From: Aquatica leii
Lineage: Eukaryota > Arthropoda > Insecta > Coleoptera > Lampyridae
Reading direction: 5' to 3'
DNA: 64,000 nucleotides
NCBI GenBank assembly: GCA_035610365.1
Contig: CM069432.1
Coordinates: 265,853,177 to 265,917,176 of the forward strand
Part shown: positions 1-11,649 of the stretch, in pieces
How the letters are laid out: the number at the start of each line of letters is the position of its first letter
Numbering within the stretch: the stretch's first letter is position 1
Made by a program: the position numbers and the translations under genes
The notes under the pieces: generated by a model
The model's input: the letters and a program-made list of their open reading frames with translations, nothing else
What the model was told of the DNA's origin: nothing
The model's database searches: none

Positions 1-518
1 TCGTCTACGATGGTATTAATTTATTGCCTCCGAAGAGAATTCAATCGTATCCGGTACTTAGGATCTTCCGAACAAGGTGATATTAATTACTGGTATTAAT
101 TGCCTCCGCATCGAAATTCTGCCCTTGTATCGCAGCGTTCTTAGCTCTACAGCTTCCGATTATAATTTTCCTTTGTAGATTTTAAATTACGATAAGAATA
201 CCCATATTTAGGAGGTAGCACATGGCGCTAACGAAAAGACATCAAAATTACCTTTAATCAAAGAAAGAACAAAAGCCACTTACCCTGCGTGGATTAAATT
301 AGTTAAATAAAAAGACTTTTATTACCCATCGTGTCCCAACACGTGGATGTTTTGAGAAAACGAATTTTATATCACGCACACATAGGTTATAACATGAACG
401 ATGTTAAAGTCACAATGCCCGTATCTCACCGGATATCATCTACTCAATACGAAGAGACCAACAAGCCCGATAGATGGCGTTGAGAAATAGAAAAGTAATT
501 TTTAATTAAACCAATGTA
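1..518. other. unassigned AT-rich sequence
   Basis: I see no coding exon here. The only structure is a short direct repeat: a GGTATTAATT...GCCTCCG string occurs near 11-31 and again near 91-108. Confidence 0.4.
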
Positions 519-1760
519 CAGGGTAGTGCATTATAAAAATTTTGCACGTAACAAAATGATTACAATTTGGAAGAAACAACACAACGTGATATTGAAAAAA
601 TGTCAATAATGTGTAATATCACAACGTGCTTGTATGCAAGAAGTTACCCTTCTAGGCATGCTGGAAATAATGTGATTTATTGCGTCTTGGGGTATTTGAA
701 TCTGTTTTCGCAATTCTTCTATGGTATTTGGAGGGTCAGCTAGATGACACAGTCTTCTGTCCATCATGTCTCAGACATGTTCTATTGGCGATAAGTCTGG
801 CGATCTAGCAGTCCACGGTAGCAAATTTACTTTATTCTCTTCAAAAACTCTCTGTGTCATTACTGCCACATGCGGTCGCGCATTATCTTGTAAGATTCTT
901 GAAGAAGAGGTAGGAGAACTGGTTCTAAGACGTTGTCGATGTTACGTCGAGCATATTCAACGTGACTTGGATAAATGTTAAAGGAAACCAGCCTCCTCAA
1001 TAAATGCCACCCCAAACCATTACACCAGGTGTTAAGCCAGTACAAACTGCAAATCGTAGCGTTGTCCTCTAGGTCTCCGCACACGTGTACGCCCGTCCGA
1101 GTGCCATAAACAGAAGCTAGACTCATCAGAAAAAAATATGTTGTTCCATTCATGTAGCCAATGTTGTCTGGCTTGGCACCATTGAAGTCTGACTTCTTTG
1201 TGGTGAGGTGCTAGAGGAATACGAGAGTTCGGTCGATATGATCACAATGCAAAAGAGCGGATTCGACGATAAACAGTACTCATAGAGACTTTGCGACCAA
1301 CTGCTCGTATCCAGTTTATTCCAACTGAACGCGATGGTTCCCAAGGGTCTTGCAAGGCACTTCTTCTTAACAGACGATCTTCTCGTTCATGCGTGACTGT
1401 GGGTAGTCCAGTACCTCTACGTCGTGTTTGCAACTGTTTACAATGAGTACGTTCCAATCTTCTGGCAACTTCACGATATCCCAACCCAGCTTCCTGCATA
1501 CCAATAATTCGCCCTCTCTCAAAAGGTGTTAATTGTTGAAAATAACCTTGTCTGCGAACTCGTGGCATTCTGACACTTACAAACAATAACAACTGATAAC
1601 TAAATCTAAAAAAACTGAAAAACTACAACGATAAGGGTTTAGAAATGAAGGTAAAAGAAGCGTGGAGATGTTGATAACACCATTTATATTTTTTGAATTC
1701 ATCAACATTTTCATTCCAAATTTTAATCATTTATTTGTCCATATATAACAGTTTTACATA
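519..1760 (-). mobile_element. Tc1/mariner-type DNA transposon remnant
   Basis: A decayed element of about 1.24 kb bounded by inverted ends. The left end starts with CAGGGTAGTGCATTATAAAA after a TA at 517-518. Its inner part (about 555-573) is repeated in inverse orientation at 1711-1735, where TTCCAAATT.TAATCATTT matches. The outer right end has diverged. The length and the transposase inside (603-1568) fit a Tc1 element. The TA target duplication is plausible on the left; the right one is uncertain because that end is mutated. Confidence 0.7.
603..1568 (-). pseudogene. Tc1-like transposase, broken
   Basis: Encodes a cut-and-paste DNA transposase of the DD34E class, now dead. The chosen start gives MPRVRRQG followed by the N-terminal HTH (LTPFERGRIIGMQEAGLGYREVARRL), typical of arthropod Tc1 proteins. 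Further on come the catalytic-domain strings GLGWH (corrupt GVMVWGG), LPWTARSPDLSPIEHV and a C-terminal tail ending near 603. A stop follows IEHV, and frameshifts split the central part. The middle of the HTH region is shortened compared with normal Tc1 transposases of about 340 residues. No intact reading frame could make an active enzyme. Confidence 0.8.
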
Positions 1761-1814
1761 CGAAATTTCAGGCCTCCACGTCTACTCCTTCTATGTGGTG
1801 TATTTTATTTGAAA

Positions 1815-1935
1815 CTTAGTGAATATTTCTGTTATCTGTATCGAGAATTCTCTACATCCTTCGGTAAACGTTCTGAAAGTTGACAATAAGTTCGTGAACG
1901 TTCTCGAAGTTGACAATAACTTTGCGAACGTTTCA
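1815..1935 (-). repeat. 3' LTR of gypsy copy 1
   Basis: On the minus strand it begins TGAAACGTTCGC directly after the polypurine tract (AAGAGGACAG, plus coordinates about 1936-1950). It aligns with 5343-5463. The outer end is uncertain by about 15 bp. Confidence 0.65.
1891..1908. promoter_or_regulatory. four-unit heat-shock element in gypsy LTR
   Basis: TTCgtGAAcgTTCtcGAA is a perfect run of four alternating nTTCn/nGAAn pentamers, the binding site of heat-shock factor. The other LTR of the same copy has the matching site at 5424-5441 with a single changed base (third unit CTC). This is read directly from sequence; activity is inferred. Confidence 0.6.
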
Positions 1936-1959
1936 CTGTCCTCTTCTTAAGACTGTTCT

Positions 1960-4900
1960 GTCCCAGAACAGGAAACTGGACAACTCTCTTGAGCATAACA
2001 ATAGTAGTCTTGACCCAATATTCTACTTGGTTAGTAACTGCAGACCAACACTTGAACACCTGTTCTTCGGAAGACAACGACGATCACTGAAAATTTCTTA
2101 ATATTGTGGAATTTCGTTTCTCTCTTGAGATTTCATAATGCTCGCAACAGATTTTCGTATAACGGCTTTGTACGTGAGTACTTCTTGGTAACCAGTTAGA
2201 AAATGAAGCGTTGTCACGTAGTTTAAAACTTTTCCGCCTTTTCGCCGGTTGCTGTCTTCGTATTCATCTAGCCGTCTAAACTTCTTTTTAAATACGACTG
2301 CAACTCCTCTAGACATGTCAAAATCCTCGCTCACACATGTTATCGCCAGCAAACGGTGCTAGAGGATCCATGTGGACCAGTTAGTAGACCATTTCCTGAT
2401 GCACAGACCATGCACTTACGGCACCATTTCATGACGTCCTCTTTGCAGTTAACCCAGTAAAATATTTCTCGAACTTTCCCCAATGCTTTCTTTACGCCAA
2501 AGTGTCATTCTGATTTACCATCGTGGAGATACTTGTGACACCCGGCTCTTTGGCACTATCAACTGTAAGGATCGCTTAAGAAGACAGTTTTCTCTTATCA
2601 ATTTCACGGTGCCCAGTACTCTTTGATGTTTCTGCCCAAAGCACTCACTTCTTCCCAGGTTGGTCGTCGGCCGTTTTCTTTTCAGTTCAGGAATAGTCTT
2701 ATTTCAGAATCGTTTTCTTGCTCAGATTCCCATTCATTATCAACCATAGCAGTTCTCCGGAGGCATTCGATTTGTTCTTCAAGTCGCGAACAATGGCTGA
2801 AGTTCGCTGGACATGGTCTTCTGGACAAGGCATAACTGCTTCCGGCACGGTCTTCTGTATCATAGTCATACTCTTGCAGTCTCTCAATTTATCTTGCTAC
2901 TTGTCCTTCCGGGTTACGAAACTACAATAGCCATTTTAAAGCGGCGTGGTTCGTTCATCTTCTCTTGGATAACTAAAAATCGGCGAAGTCACTAGGGCCT
3001 GTTTTAATTGATGGAAAGCACTTTCGCAGTCTTCATTCTATCTAAATTTAGCTCTTTCTTCGATCAGTTTTGTGAAAAGTTTGGCAATATTGGTCAGCCT
3101 TTACATTCTTACTTAAATACGTAGCACTTCTTTGGACTTAGTTTTAGATTTGCCCCACGTAGTCGTTGAAACACTTCTTTCGGGTTGTTTAAATGTTCTT
3201 TAAACGACCTTCCAACCACAATCACGTCGTCTAGGTAAACCAAGCACGTCTTCCAAGACAGTCCGCACAAGATGATCTCCATCAAACACTCGAATGTTGC
3301 AGGAGCGTTACACAGGCCGAAGGGCATCACAGTGAACTGCCACAAATCAGTAACCATCGTAAAAGCTGTTTTTGACGATCCTTGGGTTCCAATTCTACCT
3401 GCCAGTACCCACTCTTTAAATCTAACATGGAAATCCACTGGGATTTTGACACAGTGTCGTCAATTCTCGGTAAAGGATAGCTGTCCTTTTTGGTAACGTC
3501 ATTAAGCTGTCTGTAGTCTACGCAAAACCTCATTGATCCGTCTTTCTTCTTTACAAGTGCTACTGGGGGCGCTTATGGGCTATTTGAAGATTCAATCACG
3601 CTTTCTCTTTTTTTTGTTTTGTTTATTTGTTCGGCTTCTTCTCTTTTCGCCAAAGGAAGTCGGCGTGGATGTTTCACCACGTTAGTTTTTCCTTTGGAAC
3701 CACTCTCCAGCGCGAACACATCTTGATACTGTTGGATCAACACTTTAACTTTAGCCAGCTGGTTTTGGCTGAGGTTTTGGCATTTGGGGGTAATGCTGTC
3801 CAATAGCTGTTGTGTGCAATTCTTCGGCGACGTATCTCTATTAGAATTCACGCATCTCACAATTTTATATACTGGCGTGCATTGTCCTATCACGGTCTTT
3901 TTTTTCAATGTTACTGGATCTGAGTTGATATTTAAGATCTTTACTGGGATCGTGTTTTTCACTCGTTCTGCCAACAAGTAGTCCCTATTCAACTAAGTTT
4001 CCCTCCATTGGTTCAATCGCGTGAATGTAGCCTTCTCGGAGATTTCCAACCAGGCGTGCCATTAGCACACTTTCAGTCCTTGCAGGCAGAATCACGTCTT
4101 TACTCAATAAAACTCGCACGGCTGCCTTCTCTGACGAATGAAAAGGAATTTCTTCATTGTCCATCTTTAGGACGTTCTTCATATCCAAATGGAACCTCTA
4201 CTTTTTTATCACGTCCATTCCCAGGATAACTTCTTCCATGATGTCGGTTACCAGTAATAGATGGTCGAGTACTCCATTTCCCAAAGCAATGGTTACTTTG
4301 ACTTGTCCGTAAGTAGGTATTTCCTCGCCCGTCGTCATTCGAGGTCGTACTGTTACTACATACATACATGTCAGGACGAATGATGGCCTTCGTCGCTCCC
4401 GTATCAACCAGTAACTGAACACTTCGTCTATTAATTTTACAATCGAGATAATGCTATGTAATTGCTCCCTAGGCGATGCCATTTGAATGATAACCTTCGG
4501 AGCATGGCTCGTTGACGTTGACTTTTGCCCCATTCCGTCGACCTGTTCTAGTTTTCCGAACGCTCTTCTGGTCTTTTTTTGGGCTTAGTACCGCGTCGTC
4601 GTACGTGGCCCACTTCTCCGCAGTTCTAGGACGTTACTTCTCTTCCCCAAGCTACTTGTTCGCGGAATACACATCGCACTATTTCTTCAATGCTTTCTTG
4701 TGTGTGCGAGGGTATTTCTGCAGCACAACGGAGCTTATGGCTGTCTCGGTGCGACGGTTGTTTCTCCGCCTCGAACTCCAAAGTAAGGGTTAAGGCGTCA
4801 TCCAACGTTTTCGTTCGAGCTAACTGGAGGATTTGCTGCGTTTCGCTATCTCGGAGGTTTCAATAGCCAACTGCTCAAAGAAGGTATCTGGTGCTGTAGC

Positions 4901-5150
4901 ATACGCAAGCCGTGTTAGCTTCGAACTCTTGAAGACTTTTGGCAGCTTTCTGAACCCTACTTTTAATTTGAACTTGGTACACTTGTTGAAGAAGAGCATC
5001 TCCACATTTCATTTCTAAACGTGAAATTAACAAATTTCCTTGTAGATAGTCAGGAACAGTCTGCAAGATTCCAAGGGCTTCTCCCCGTAAGGACACTATT
5101 AAACACGTCGCTTTCTGCTTGTTGCTCTCATTTTAGTTCATTTTAGTTTA
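1960..5150 (-). pseudogene. gag-pol of gypsy copy 1, broken
   Basis: On the minus strand in 5'-3' order: gag remnants (about 5096-4540), an aspartic-protease stretch (4533-4198), the protease-RT linker (4188-3573, containing NLSQNQLAKVKVLIQQYQDV), and reverse transcriptase (3533-3109). The RT shows [33 protein letters not shown] and the catalytic YLDD box near 3225-3236. After RT come RNase H and integrase zinc-finger scraps (about 3060-2400). The integrase core is deleted. A macro-domain remnant closes the frame (2098-2345). At least ten frameshifts or stops, so it is not functional. Confidence 0.85.
1975..2345 (-). pseudogene. macro domain remnant of gypsy copy 1
   Basis: The frame reads CVSEDFDMSRGVAVVFKKKF near its start, the signature of OARD1/TARG1-type macro domains. 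It aligns with the better domain in copy 2 (42897-43316). The catalytic-lysine region has drifted (LTGYQ instead of LITK), and the C-terminal part (VFRRTGVQVLVCSY on the minus strand, about 2030-2070) lies in another frame. Its presence at the same place, between integrase and 3' LTR, shows that the domain belongs to the family rather than to one insertion. Confidence 0.7.
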
Positions 5151-5332
5151 ACAACGCTGAATTTTAATAACGCCCGACACTAGTTTAACGAACTGGAACA
5201 GCTACAATTACACGCTATAAACAAACACGCAAATCGCGAACTAAATAGTTGATTATTTACACAATATCAATGTTTTTGTTACGGGAGCGATATTAAATTA
5301 CTAATATTTACACTAAAATCGCGAACTCCAGA

Positions 5333-5341
5333 CTGACACCA
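5333..5341 (-). other. primer binding site, tRNA-Leu type
   Basis: One base inside the 5' LTR (which ends ...TTACA at 5343), the minus strand reads TGGTGTCAG, complementary to the 3' end of many leucine tRNAs (CTGACA-CCA). The nine bases match. The next bases do not add decisive evidence. Confidence 0.5.
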
Positions 5342-5342
5342 C

Positions 5343-5463
5343 TGTAACGAATTTTAATATTTCTGTAATCCATCCCGAGAATTTACTACATCTTTCTCAA
5401 ACGTTCTGAAAGTCGATAATAATTTCGTGAACGCTCTCGAAGCTGACAACGACTTCGTTTACT
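5343..5463 (-). repeat. 5' LTR of gypsy copy 1
   Basis: Mirrors 1815-1935: ACGTTCTGAAAG, TTCGTGAACG and a GAGAATT..C block occur in the same order. Its CA end (TG at 5343 on the plus strand) lies next to the primer binding site. Confidence 0.65.
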
Positions 5464-5539
5464 ATAAGAAGTACGTAATGACGTATTGAAATCAGACCGA
5501 AGAACAATTTATATAAAAAAACGAAATTGACAAACCCTG

Positions 5540-6290
5540 CGCGGGGGTAGATTTCTTCCTGAGATATTGCTTCCAGTAAACCTGTAATTGAATCCGGAGA
5601 GCTTCTAGTGTCTGTGGAGGACTGGCTAATTACTTGAGCTTTTTACCCATCATATCCCACACATGTTCGATAGATCTGGATGGCCACGGCAAGATATTGA
5701 CGTTAGCCACTTCGAAGCGCTACTTAGAATGCCTTGCAATGTGAGAACGGGCATTATCCTGTTGGAAAATCAGATCCTCCAGCTCCTGGAGGAATGGAAG
5801 GATATGGGGTTCTACCACTTTTATCAACTATCGGTGGGCGTTCATAATGGCTTGGATGAATACCAACTGCGACTTGCTTCCATAAACAATATCATAACCC
5901 CCACAGTGTGGTGAACATGTCGCTCAACAAAAAAACTTCACATTGCGACGTTCTCCACGTCTACGTGTGACTATCATGCACTCTATGCCATTCCACGTTC
6001 CAATCCAATTGCAAGGTACATCATTCCAAACGTTGCTATCGATGACGAGCCGTCAGCGGAAAGCACAAGATGTGGTCGATTGGACTGCAAGCGAAAAGTG
6101 TTAATTCGACGGTAAACTGCACAAAGAGTTACAGGACGTCCTTCGTTTCCTAACCATTGATCGGTTATTGATCTTTACTCGAGAGTGGGAATGCGATTAA
6201 TCGAAGATGGCAGTCCTGGATCACATTTGCCTGTCTTGGCCATTCACTTTCTGGTCTACGCCCTTCTTGACCTTCTCTAGACTCTCGAAC
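5540..6290 (-). pseudogene. second Tc1-like transposase remnant
   Basis: The minus strand shows Tc1 catalytic-domain strings in order but in different frames: a GVMI segment near 5895, LIFQQDNARSHIARHSK near 5730-5780, then LPWPSRSIEHVWDMMGKKLK near 5640-5690. The QQDNA aspartate and the IEHVWD glutamate are the last two residues of the DDE triad. It is a different subfamily from 603-1568, since the strings differ. The N-terminal half (5950-6290) is barely recognisable. No terminal repeats were identified. Confidence 0.75.
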
Positions 6291-6299
6291 CAAAAACCC

Positions 6300-7590
6300 T
6301 AATAACTTCAAATTTGGTATGGAGCTTGCTTTTCAGATTCTCCCGGTTCTATCAAAAGATGGGCCTGATAAAAAAAATGGAACTGGTGTATCCGCCATTT
6401 TTAAGAGTTTTTTGTATATAATTTTGTACGTATGTAAATTATTTGAATAATTTTGACAGTTTCTTATAGAGATAATTCTTCCTAACAATTTATTCAAATA
6501 AAAAATGTTTCTAACATTAACAGTTTATTAGATATTTGATTTATAATTCCATATATAAGCTCGGTTCGAATCCTGACTGCGACGATTTTTTTTTTTTTTT
6601 AAAATTCCGTATCTTGAAGGGAAAGCAATATCGAGGCGCACAACTATAGGGGTTAGTCAATATGAGCTTAATTTGCCATATTTCGGTTATATATTTAATG
6701 AAATGGAGGAGAATACAAACGTGTACATATATCTTCAAAATGGTTTTATGACAACATAACTCTAAAAGAACATTTAAAGATTCTTTCGGTTTTTTAATTA
6801 AAGTAACGGCAATGTAAAATACATACTGTAAAAATTTGACTACATAAATTAATTCGTAATAATGGCAACATTGTTAAGAAAGTATTTATTCTAAATATTA
6901 GCACAATTTAAGGAAACTGTTACAATCTTGTTAACAACACTTTACAGTACACTGCACAGTAACATAACAAATGTATGTGTCGCATATTTCCGTAAGGTTG
7001 ACTATGTTTAGGAATACTTTAATCAAGGCTACTACACAACTAAAAAATCATTATTTTATAAAGAACTTATTAGGTGCAAGTATGTTTTTTGTTAATGTTA
7101 GGGACATTTATTATAAAAAAATATTATATTATTAGGTATATACCATATACAAAAGTGAGAATGAAAGGAATTCTTGAATGGTATTGTTCAAAATGAATAG
7201 TTTCCTACTTTATAACGTTTGTAAAGGATTACTGCAATGTTATTGTTTTATTGTAAAGTTTTTATTTTATTTAAATAGTTGTAGTTGTATTTTCTGTACG
7301 GATTTTTTTATTATTATTATTGTATAATAAAACGCGGTAATTCTAATTCGGTTTCTAAAGTGAATGAATAAATTTTAAATTTTTCTAGAGTTTTACTTGA
7401 AAACCGGCGACTTTTTAAGTTCTGCGAGGTTTGTTGAAGTATCAAGCAACTTATAGATAAATTTGAAATTACAAACTGAAGCTGTTAAATTAAATCCCGG
7501 AACATATTTTTATTTTGTTGTTGAAATCTGACCGTGTAAACCGTCGATCTTACTTTGTATATTAATTAATTAAACTAAATTTTGTTTTAG
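6300..7590. other. non-coding, probably intron of the ADD gene
   Basis: AT-rich with a T13 run near 6588 and no convincing exon. The exon with the first half of the ADD domain, needed upstream of 7591, could not be found here. A short stretch after a TTTCTAG near 7390 gives FYLKTGDFL, faintly ADD-like, but it lacks the required cysteines. Confidence 0.4.
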
Positions 7591-9240
7591 AAATGCATAA
7601 GAGTAAACCAGGGTAAAAAGGCATTAGACGCAGTATTACACAGCGACGATTGGCTGTGTTATGTCTGTAATTCTAAACAAATAATGCGACAACGAATAAC
7701 ATGTCGAGCGCTTTACGATTACGTGAAAAAAGAATTCGAGTAAGTGTTACTTCTTCGCCACGTATAAAAAAATCATGTTTTTACTTGCAGGACTTGGCAA
7801 CCGTTAAATCGGTCCGACATGTTGGAAGTAGATAAAAGCTTGTGTTGTAAAAGCAGAGGCCCAAGTACGCCTAAACGTAAAAGTACGAACGAAGAGTTTG
7901 TGGTCGACTCCGAGAAGAAAGCTAAAAAGAAAAAGTTGTGTATTAATCCGTTATCGAAGAAGCTCATACTAAAAAAAATTTCACTCGATTCTTCAATAGC
8001 AACTCCAAACGTCAATTGTTGGGAAACTCGTCCGCAAGATGAAGTTGTTTGTACGCCAGATTTACTTATGATAATGGATTACGACGATGGATCAGAACCA
8101 ACTGTCGTAGAAGAAACTGAAGAAAACGTGAACGAATCTGAGGTGCTGTCAGTTAGCACACCAGCTTCGGTGAATGAGATCGAAGAGACTCCTACGATTA
8201 CCACCAAAACGAAATTAGTTTCGAAGAGAAATAGAACGAAATCCAAATTGGATAGTGTTTCGACAAAGAAGGATTCGGGTGTAAAAAAATTATCGAACAA
8301 AAGTAGTCGGAAGACAAATCAAAACATATTAAATATGTTACCTAATTTGATGCCCGAATCCACTTACGAATGTTTTGATAAAATCACTCAAGCTACAGCT
8401 CAAGTCAATCAAAATTTAAACTCAAAAATATGTGCGTTATCGAATGAACAAAAGTCGATTACAACGATTGAAGATTTAACAAAAATGCACAACGATCTTC
8501 AAGATATACTAAGTGGCATTATTCAATCGTTTGTCGAAATTAAAAAAAATCTACGAACTGATTTTATAAAGGATCTTAAAAACCTGAAATTTGTCGATAA
8601 CGATAAAAATAACAAGGATTTGGAGTCGAGCCAAGATGACAACGACGTTATTGTAATCGATCCAGTTCCTACCGAGCCTGTTATCGAACCTGTTCCGATT
8701 AGTAATGCATTGCCTCAAGAAACAGTTACTGTTAAAAAGCACATTTCGGTAAAGCCACCCTCGGAATTGCTGACACCTTCGGCAATTGCCCAGCTGAATT
8801 TAATTAAATTGACCGAGTCTCAGTCTAAAAATATTGATCCACCGATTCCAGTAGATGTACCTAATAAGGAAGTAATCGAATCAACAGATAAAATTAATAA
8901 TGGTGTTCCAGCATCGGAACCTTTATCACAGTTGGCCACTAAAAATTTACAAAGCATCAAAACCAACATTTCGCAGGACTTTTTAAAGCAAATGGCAACT
9001 GTTCGGGTGGTTTTAGATAAAAAACTTGGATCGAACACTATACACTCACATTCCTGTAAAGAATACAAACCTTTTAAAATAATCATAAGGAGAAATACCG
9101 ATGAAGGGTATTGTACGAAAGAAGTACCTTGCCCAAGTAGTTTAGATTTCGAGCAACAGAAACTCGCAAAAAAGCAGCAAATAAATGGGATCGTAAGTGA
9201 TTGCGATTTAAACATAAATTTAAATGAAGTTTTAAATTGA
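7591..9240 (+). CDS. ADD-domain (ATRX/ADD1-like) chromatin protein, 3' part
   Basis: Host gene, 5' end missing. Exons at 7591-7739 and 7791-9240, joined across a 51-bp intron (GTAAGT...TTGCAG) that splits a Glu codon; 532 residues are visible. Exon one follows TTTTGTTTTAG and reads KCIRVNQGKKALDAVL, then WLCYVC: the Cys pairs and spacing of the last part of the ATRX-type ADD domain (GATA-like finger plus PHD), which in ATRX reads histone H3 tails. The rest is low-complexity and Lys/Ser rich, with a basic cluster KKAKKKK (about 7918-7938). Near the end, VRVVL (9001-9015) resembles the PxVxL motif that binds the HP1 chromoshadow domain. The SNF2 helicase of ATRX is absent, which favours an ADD1-like protein. 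The long open frame argues for a live gene. Exact orthology is inferred. Confidence 0.75.
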
Positions 9241-9800
9241 AATGTTTTAGGACTCGTAAGTCGTGTTAAATTCTAATACTTTTTATATAAATGTGGTGTG
9301 AATAACGTAATATTTGCCACAATGTTCAGTGTCATTAAATTTATGTTAATGCCAACGAACGTTTCAAAATATTTAATTACAAAAATTACCGTAGATGTTA
9401 TGTGAAGACTTTAAGCAATGGTGAATCGTGACATCGCATTAAAGACTGTTTTTTCTGTTAAGATTAATTCGATGATTGTAATATTTTGTATTACGCCTAT
9501 AAAGTATTTAAGTCGATGTACTTCCTTAGTTTTGATTGAAATTAGATATGTAATTTTTTTTAAATATTTCTAATTTGAAGGCGAATTATTAATATGTACA
9601 AAAACAAGCACTATCGTTTTCATCATTTATTACGAAAGTAATACTTCCATTTTGTCGTTCCATATTTCAGCTCTTAAGATTCAACTGTATTCTCTTGGTT
9701 TCGTTCATAGTTTCGCATTGTTATATTAAATGTCAAATTAATAGAATAAATTAGGTGATTTCTATTCATAAGGAAATAAAGCTCTTTTTCTTAAACCTGT
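9241..9800 (+). other. 3' UTR of the ADD gene with poly(A) signal
   Basis: AT-rich sequence after the stop. AATAAA occurs at 9775-9780 followed by a T-rich tract, a plausible cleavage site; a weaker AGAATAAA lies at 9743-9750. No other feature is visible up to the LINE fragment at 9955. Confidence 0.45.
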
Positions 9801-9954
9801 GTTTAATTGTGAATTCATAAAGTTGACCCGGGAATTTAAGTGAAGTGTTTGTTACTGCCGATTATTATACTGTACATTTGTGTACATGTGCTATCCATAT
9901 CTCAGTTAAATTAGACTATTATATTAATTCTGGAAGTTAGTATTTACGTGGCCG

Positions 9955-10385
9955 TTTTCGGTCTCCTGTAACCTACGCACGATCCTCGAGACGTACCTCC
10001 ATAGTTTTCTGACTTCCTCGTTGTAATGTGTCTGTATTTATTCGGCCATTTTCTGTGGCGTCTCGCGGAGTTTTGGGTTTGCTGGATCCTCGAAATATGT
10101 CTTCGCTGCGTGTGACCATATTAGCAAATCCTATCCGTAGATAGGACGCTGTTTCTCCCCATAATCGGATGCAGCTTGGACATGACTGCAAGTGCTCCGG
10201 CTGCTACGTTGTGAAGATGTTTTTTCTACCATAGCAGTCTGTCCAAAACGAGGCCTAGGTACTTAGCTTCGTTCTTTCATGGTATGTCGGCACCTCTTAG
10301 GTTGACTCGACGTCATGGTGTGATTCTCCTGCGGCGCGTGAAGAGTACTGTGATGCTTTTTGGCGGGTTCTCTCCGAGCACGATT
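9955..10385 (-). pseudogene. Jockey-like LINE reverse transcriptase C-terminal scrap
   Basis: On the minus strand the frame around 10385-10240 reads SITVLFTRRRRITP and then NEAKYLGLVLD, the thumb-side motifs of Jockey-clade ORF2 proteins. It continues with SKPKTPRDATENGRI near 10060. It is truncated at both sides, and at about 10385 it meets head-on the plus-strand ORF1 of another LINE. Confidence 0.6.
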
Positions 10386-10389
10386 GACC

Positions 10390-11640
10390 CAACCTCGCAA
10401 TTCATGCAGTACCAGGTGCGAACGTTGAAGGAGGAGAATCGCCAGCTTTCCAAGATGACCGAGAAGTTGGATCGTCTGCTTCTCGCGCTTCCAGGACTAC
10501 CTCCAGCCCCGCAACAGGCGTCTTCGGAGTCCCCCTCTTGCGTGGAGACACCAGACGACTCACTGCCGTGCCCGGAACCAATTGAAATTCCAGCGAAGAC
10601 TAGGCGCACTGAGCCCGCGCCGTTTCTATCACCAAGATTGCCGCCGAATCCGCCAACGAAGAAGAAATGTAATTAGAGTGGACCGTGGCGTCCAACAAGC
10701 GGAAGCCTCCAACAGCAAGAGAGCCGATCGACGATGACACCACCCTCGAGACGACCCGCAAGGAGAGAATCCTGCCCATCATCCTTCATAACCAGAAGGA
10801 CTACGGCAAAGCGATGCAGACCTTGCGAGATAATAACATAGACGTTTCCAGATCGAAGACAACCCGGAACGGGGTCGCTATCCATGTCGCCTCGCCCGAA
10901 GACTTTCGCACAGCGACGCACGTCCTAGATAAGCCCATCAAGACTTCCACTCGTATCAGCTTAAGGGAGACCAACCGCTGAAAGCTGTGATCCGAGGGAT
11001 GACTCTGTGCGACTCGTCGATCTATGTCACCGCCACCTACCTTGGTCGCAAAGGTATGAATGTCATCAAGATTACGCCGATGATTTCAGGACGGTCCAAG
11101 CGACCAACTCCACTTCTTCTAGTCCAGGTTAGAAGAACCCCGCAGACCAAGACGATCTTCGGTATCACTAATATCGGAGTCGTTGAAGTACACGTTGAGA
11201 CTCCGCACCCCAGAGGAGACATCGGGCAGTGCTACAGATGCCAGCGATTTGGACATTCCGCCAGGGGATGTCGAGGAACGCCTTGATGTGTGAAGTACCT
11301 GGAGTTCCACTTCAGCTAAAGTGTCCGAAGAAATGCGAAGATGGCCCCGCTACGTGCTGCAACTGTAGGAACGACCATCCGGCCAACTACAAGGGATGCC
11401 CAGTCCACCCAAGGCAACGACAGATGAACAGCAATCGTACTAACCCTTCCATTTCAGCGTCCCCTCGCGCCCCTGCCAGGCTTGTGAACCCCACCGTTTC
11501 GTTTGCCCAGGTGACGAGACGAGACCAGTCGAGTCCACCGTCTCCTCACCACCCATGTCCGCCTAACAGCCCCAGACGAAGACGCAGACATATGTCCACA
11601 CAGAGATTACAAGGGAATTCCTTGCCTAACTCCGTTCTTG
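10390..11640 (+). pseudogene. Jockey-like LINE ORF1 (gag-like), broken
   Basis: RNA-binding ORF1 protein of a Jockey-clade LINE in several frames. 10390-10676 has a coiled-coil-like start (VRTLKEENRQLSKMTEKLD) and a Pro-rich tail. 10685-10980 and 10987-11286 make the PRE_C2HC-type domain (VIRGMTLCDSSI). Two CCHC knuckles follow: CYRCQRFGHSARGC at 11231-11272 and CCNCRNDHPANYKGC near 11355-11400. A stop at 10981 and a frameshift inside the knuckle region break it. From 11431 on, the sequence is repeated at 18431. Confidence 0.75.
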
Positions 11641-11649
11641 CAACTAGTA

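Larger units (their letters stand above)
1815..5463 (-). mobile_element. gypsy (Ty3) LTR retrotransposon, copy 1, decayed
   Basis: Both LTRs are recognisable but short (about 120 bp): 3' LTR at 1815-1935 and 5' LTR at 5343-5463. They share the blocks around TTCGTGAACG and AGAATT..C. Internal sequence matches gypsy copy 2 (40961-47696) over gag, protease, reverse transcriptase and the macro-domain region, at lower similarity and with many frameshifts. The integrase core is missing: sequence jumps from the integrase tail (about 2345) to the region just before the core (about 2375). Family membership is clear from the shared domain order and the near-identical polypurine region (CTTCTTA.GACTGTTCTGTCC at 1945-1965). 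Confidence 0.85.

Noticed and set aside
7390-7450. FYLKTGDFL/FCEVC frames as a missing ADD exon
   Set aside because: The required Cys/His pairs of the ADD GATA-like finger are absent and the frames close within a few codons.
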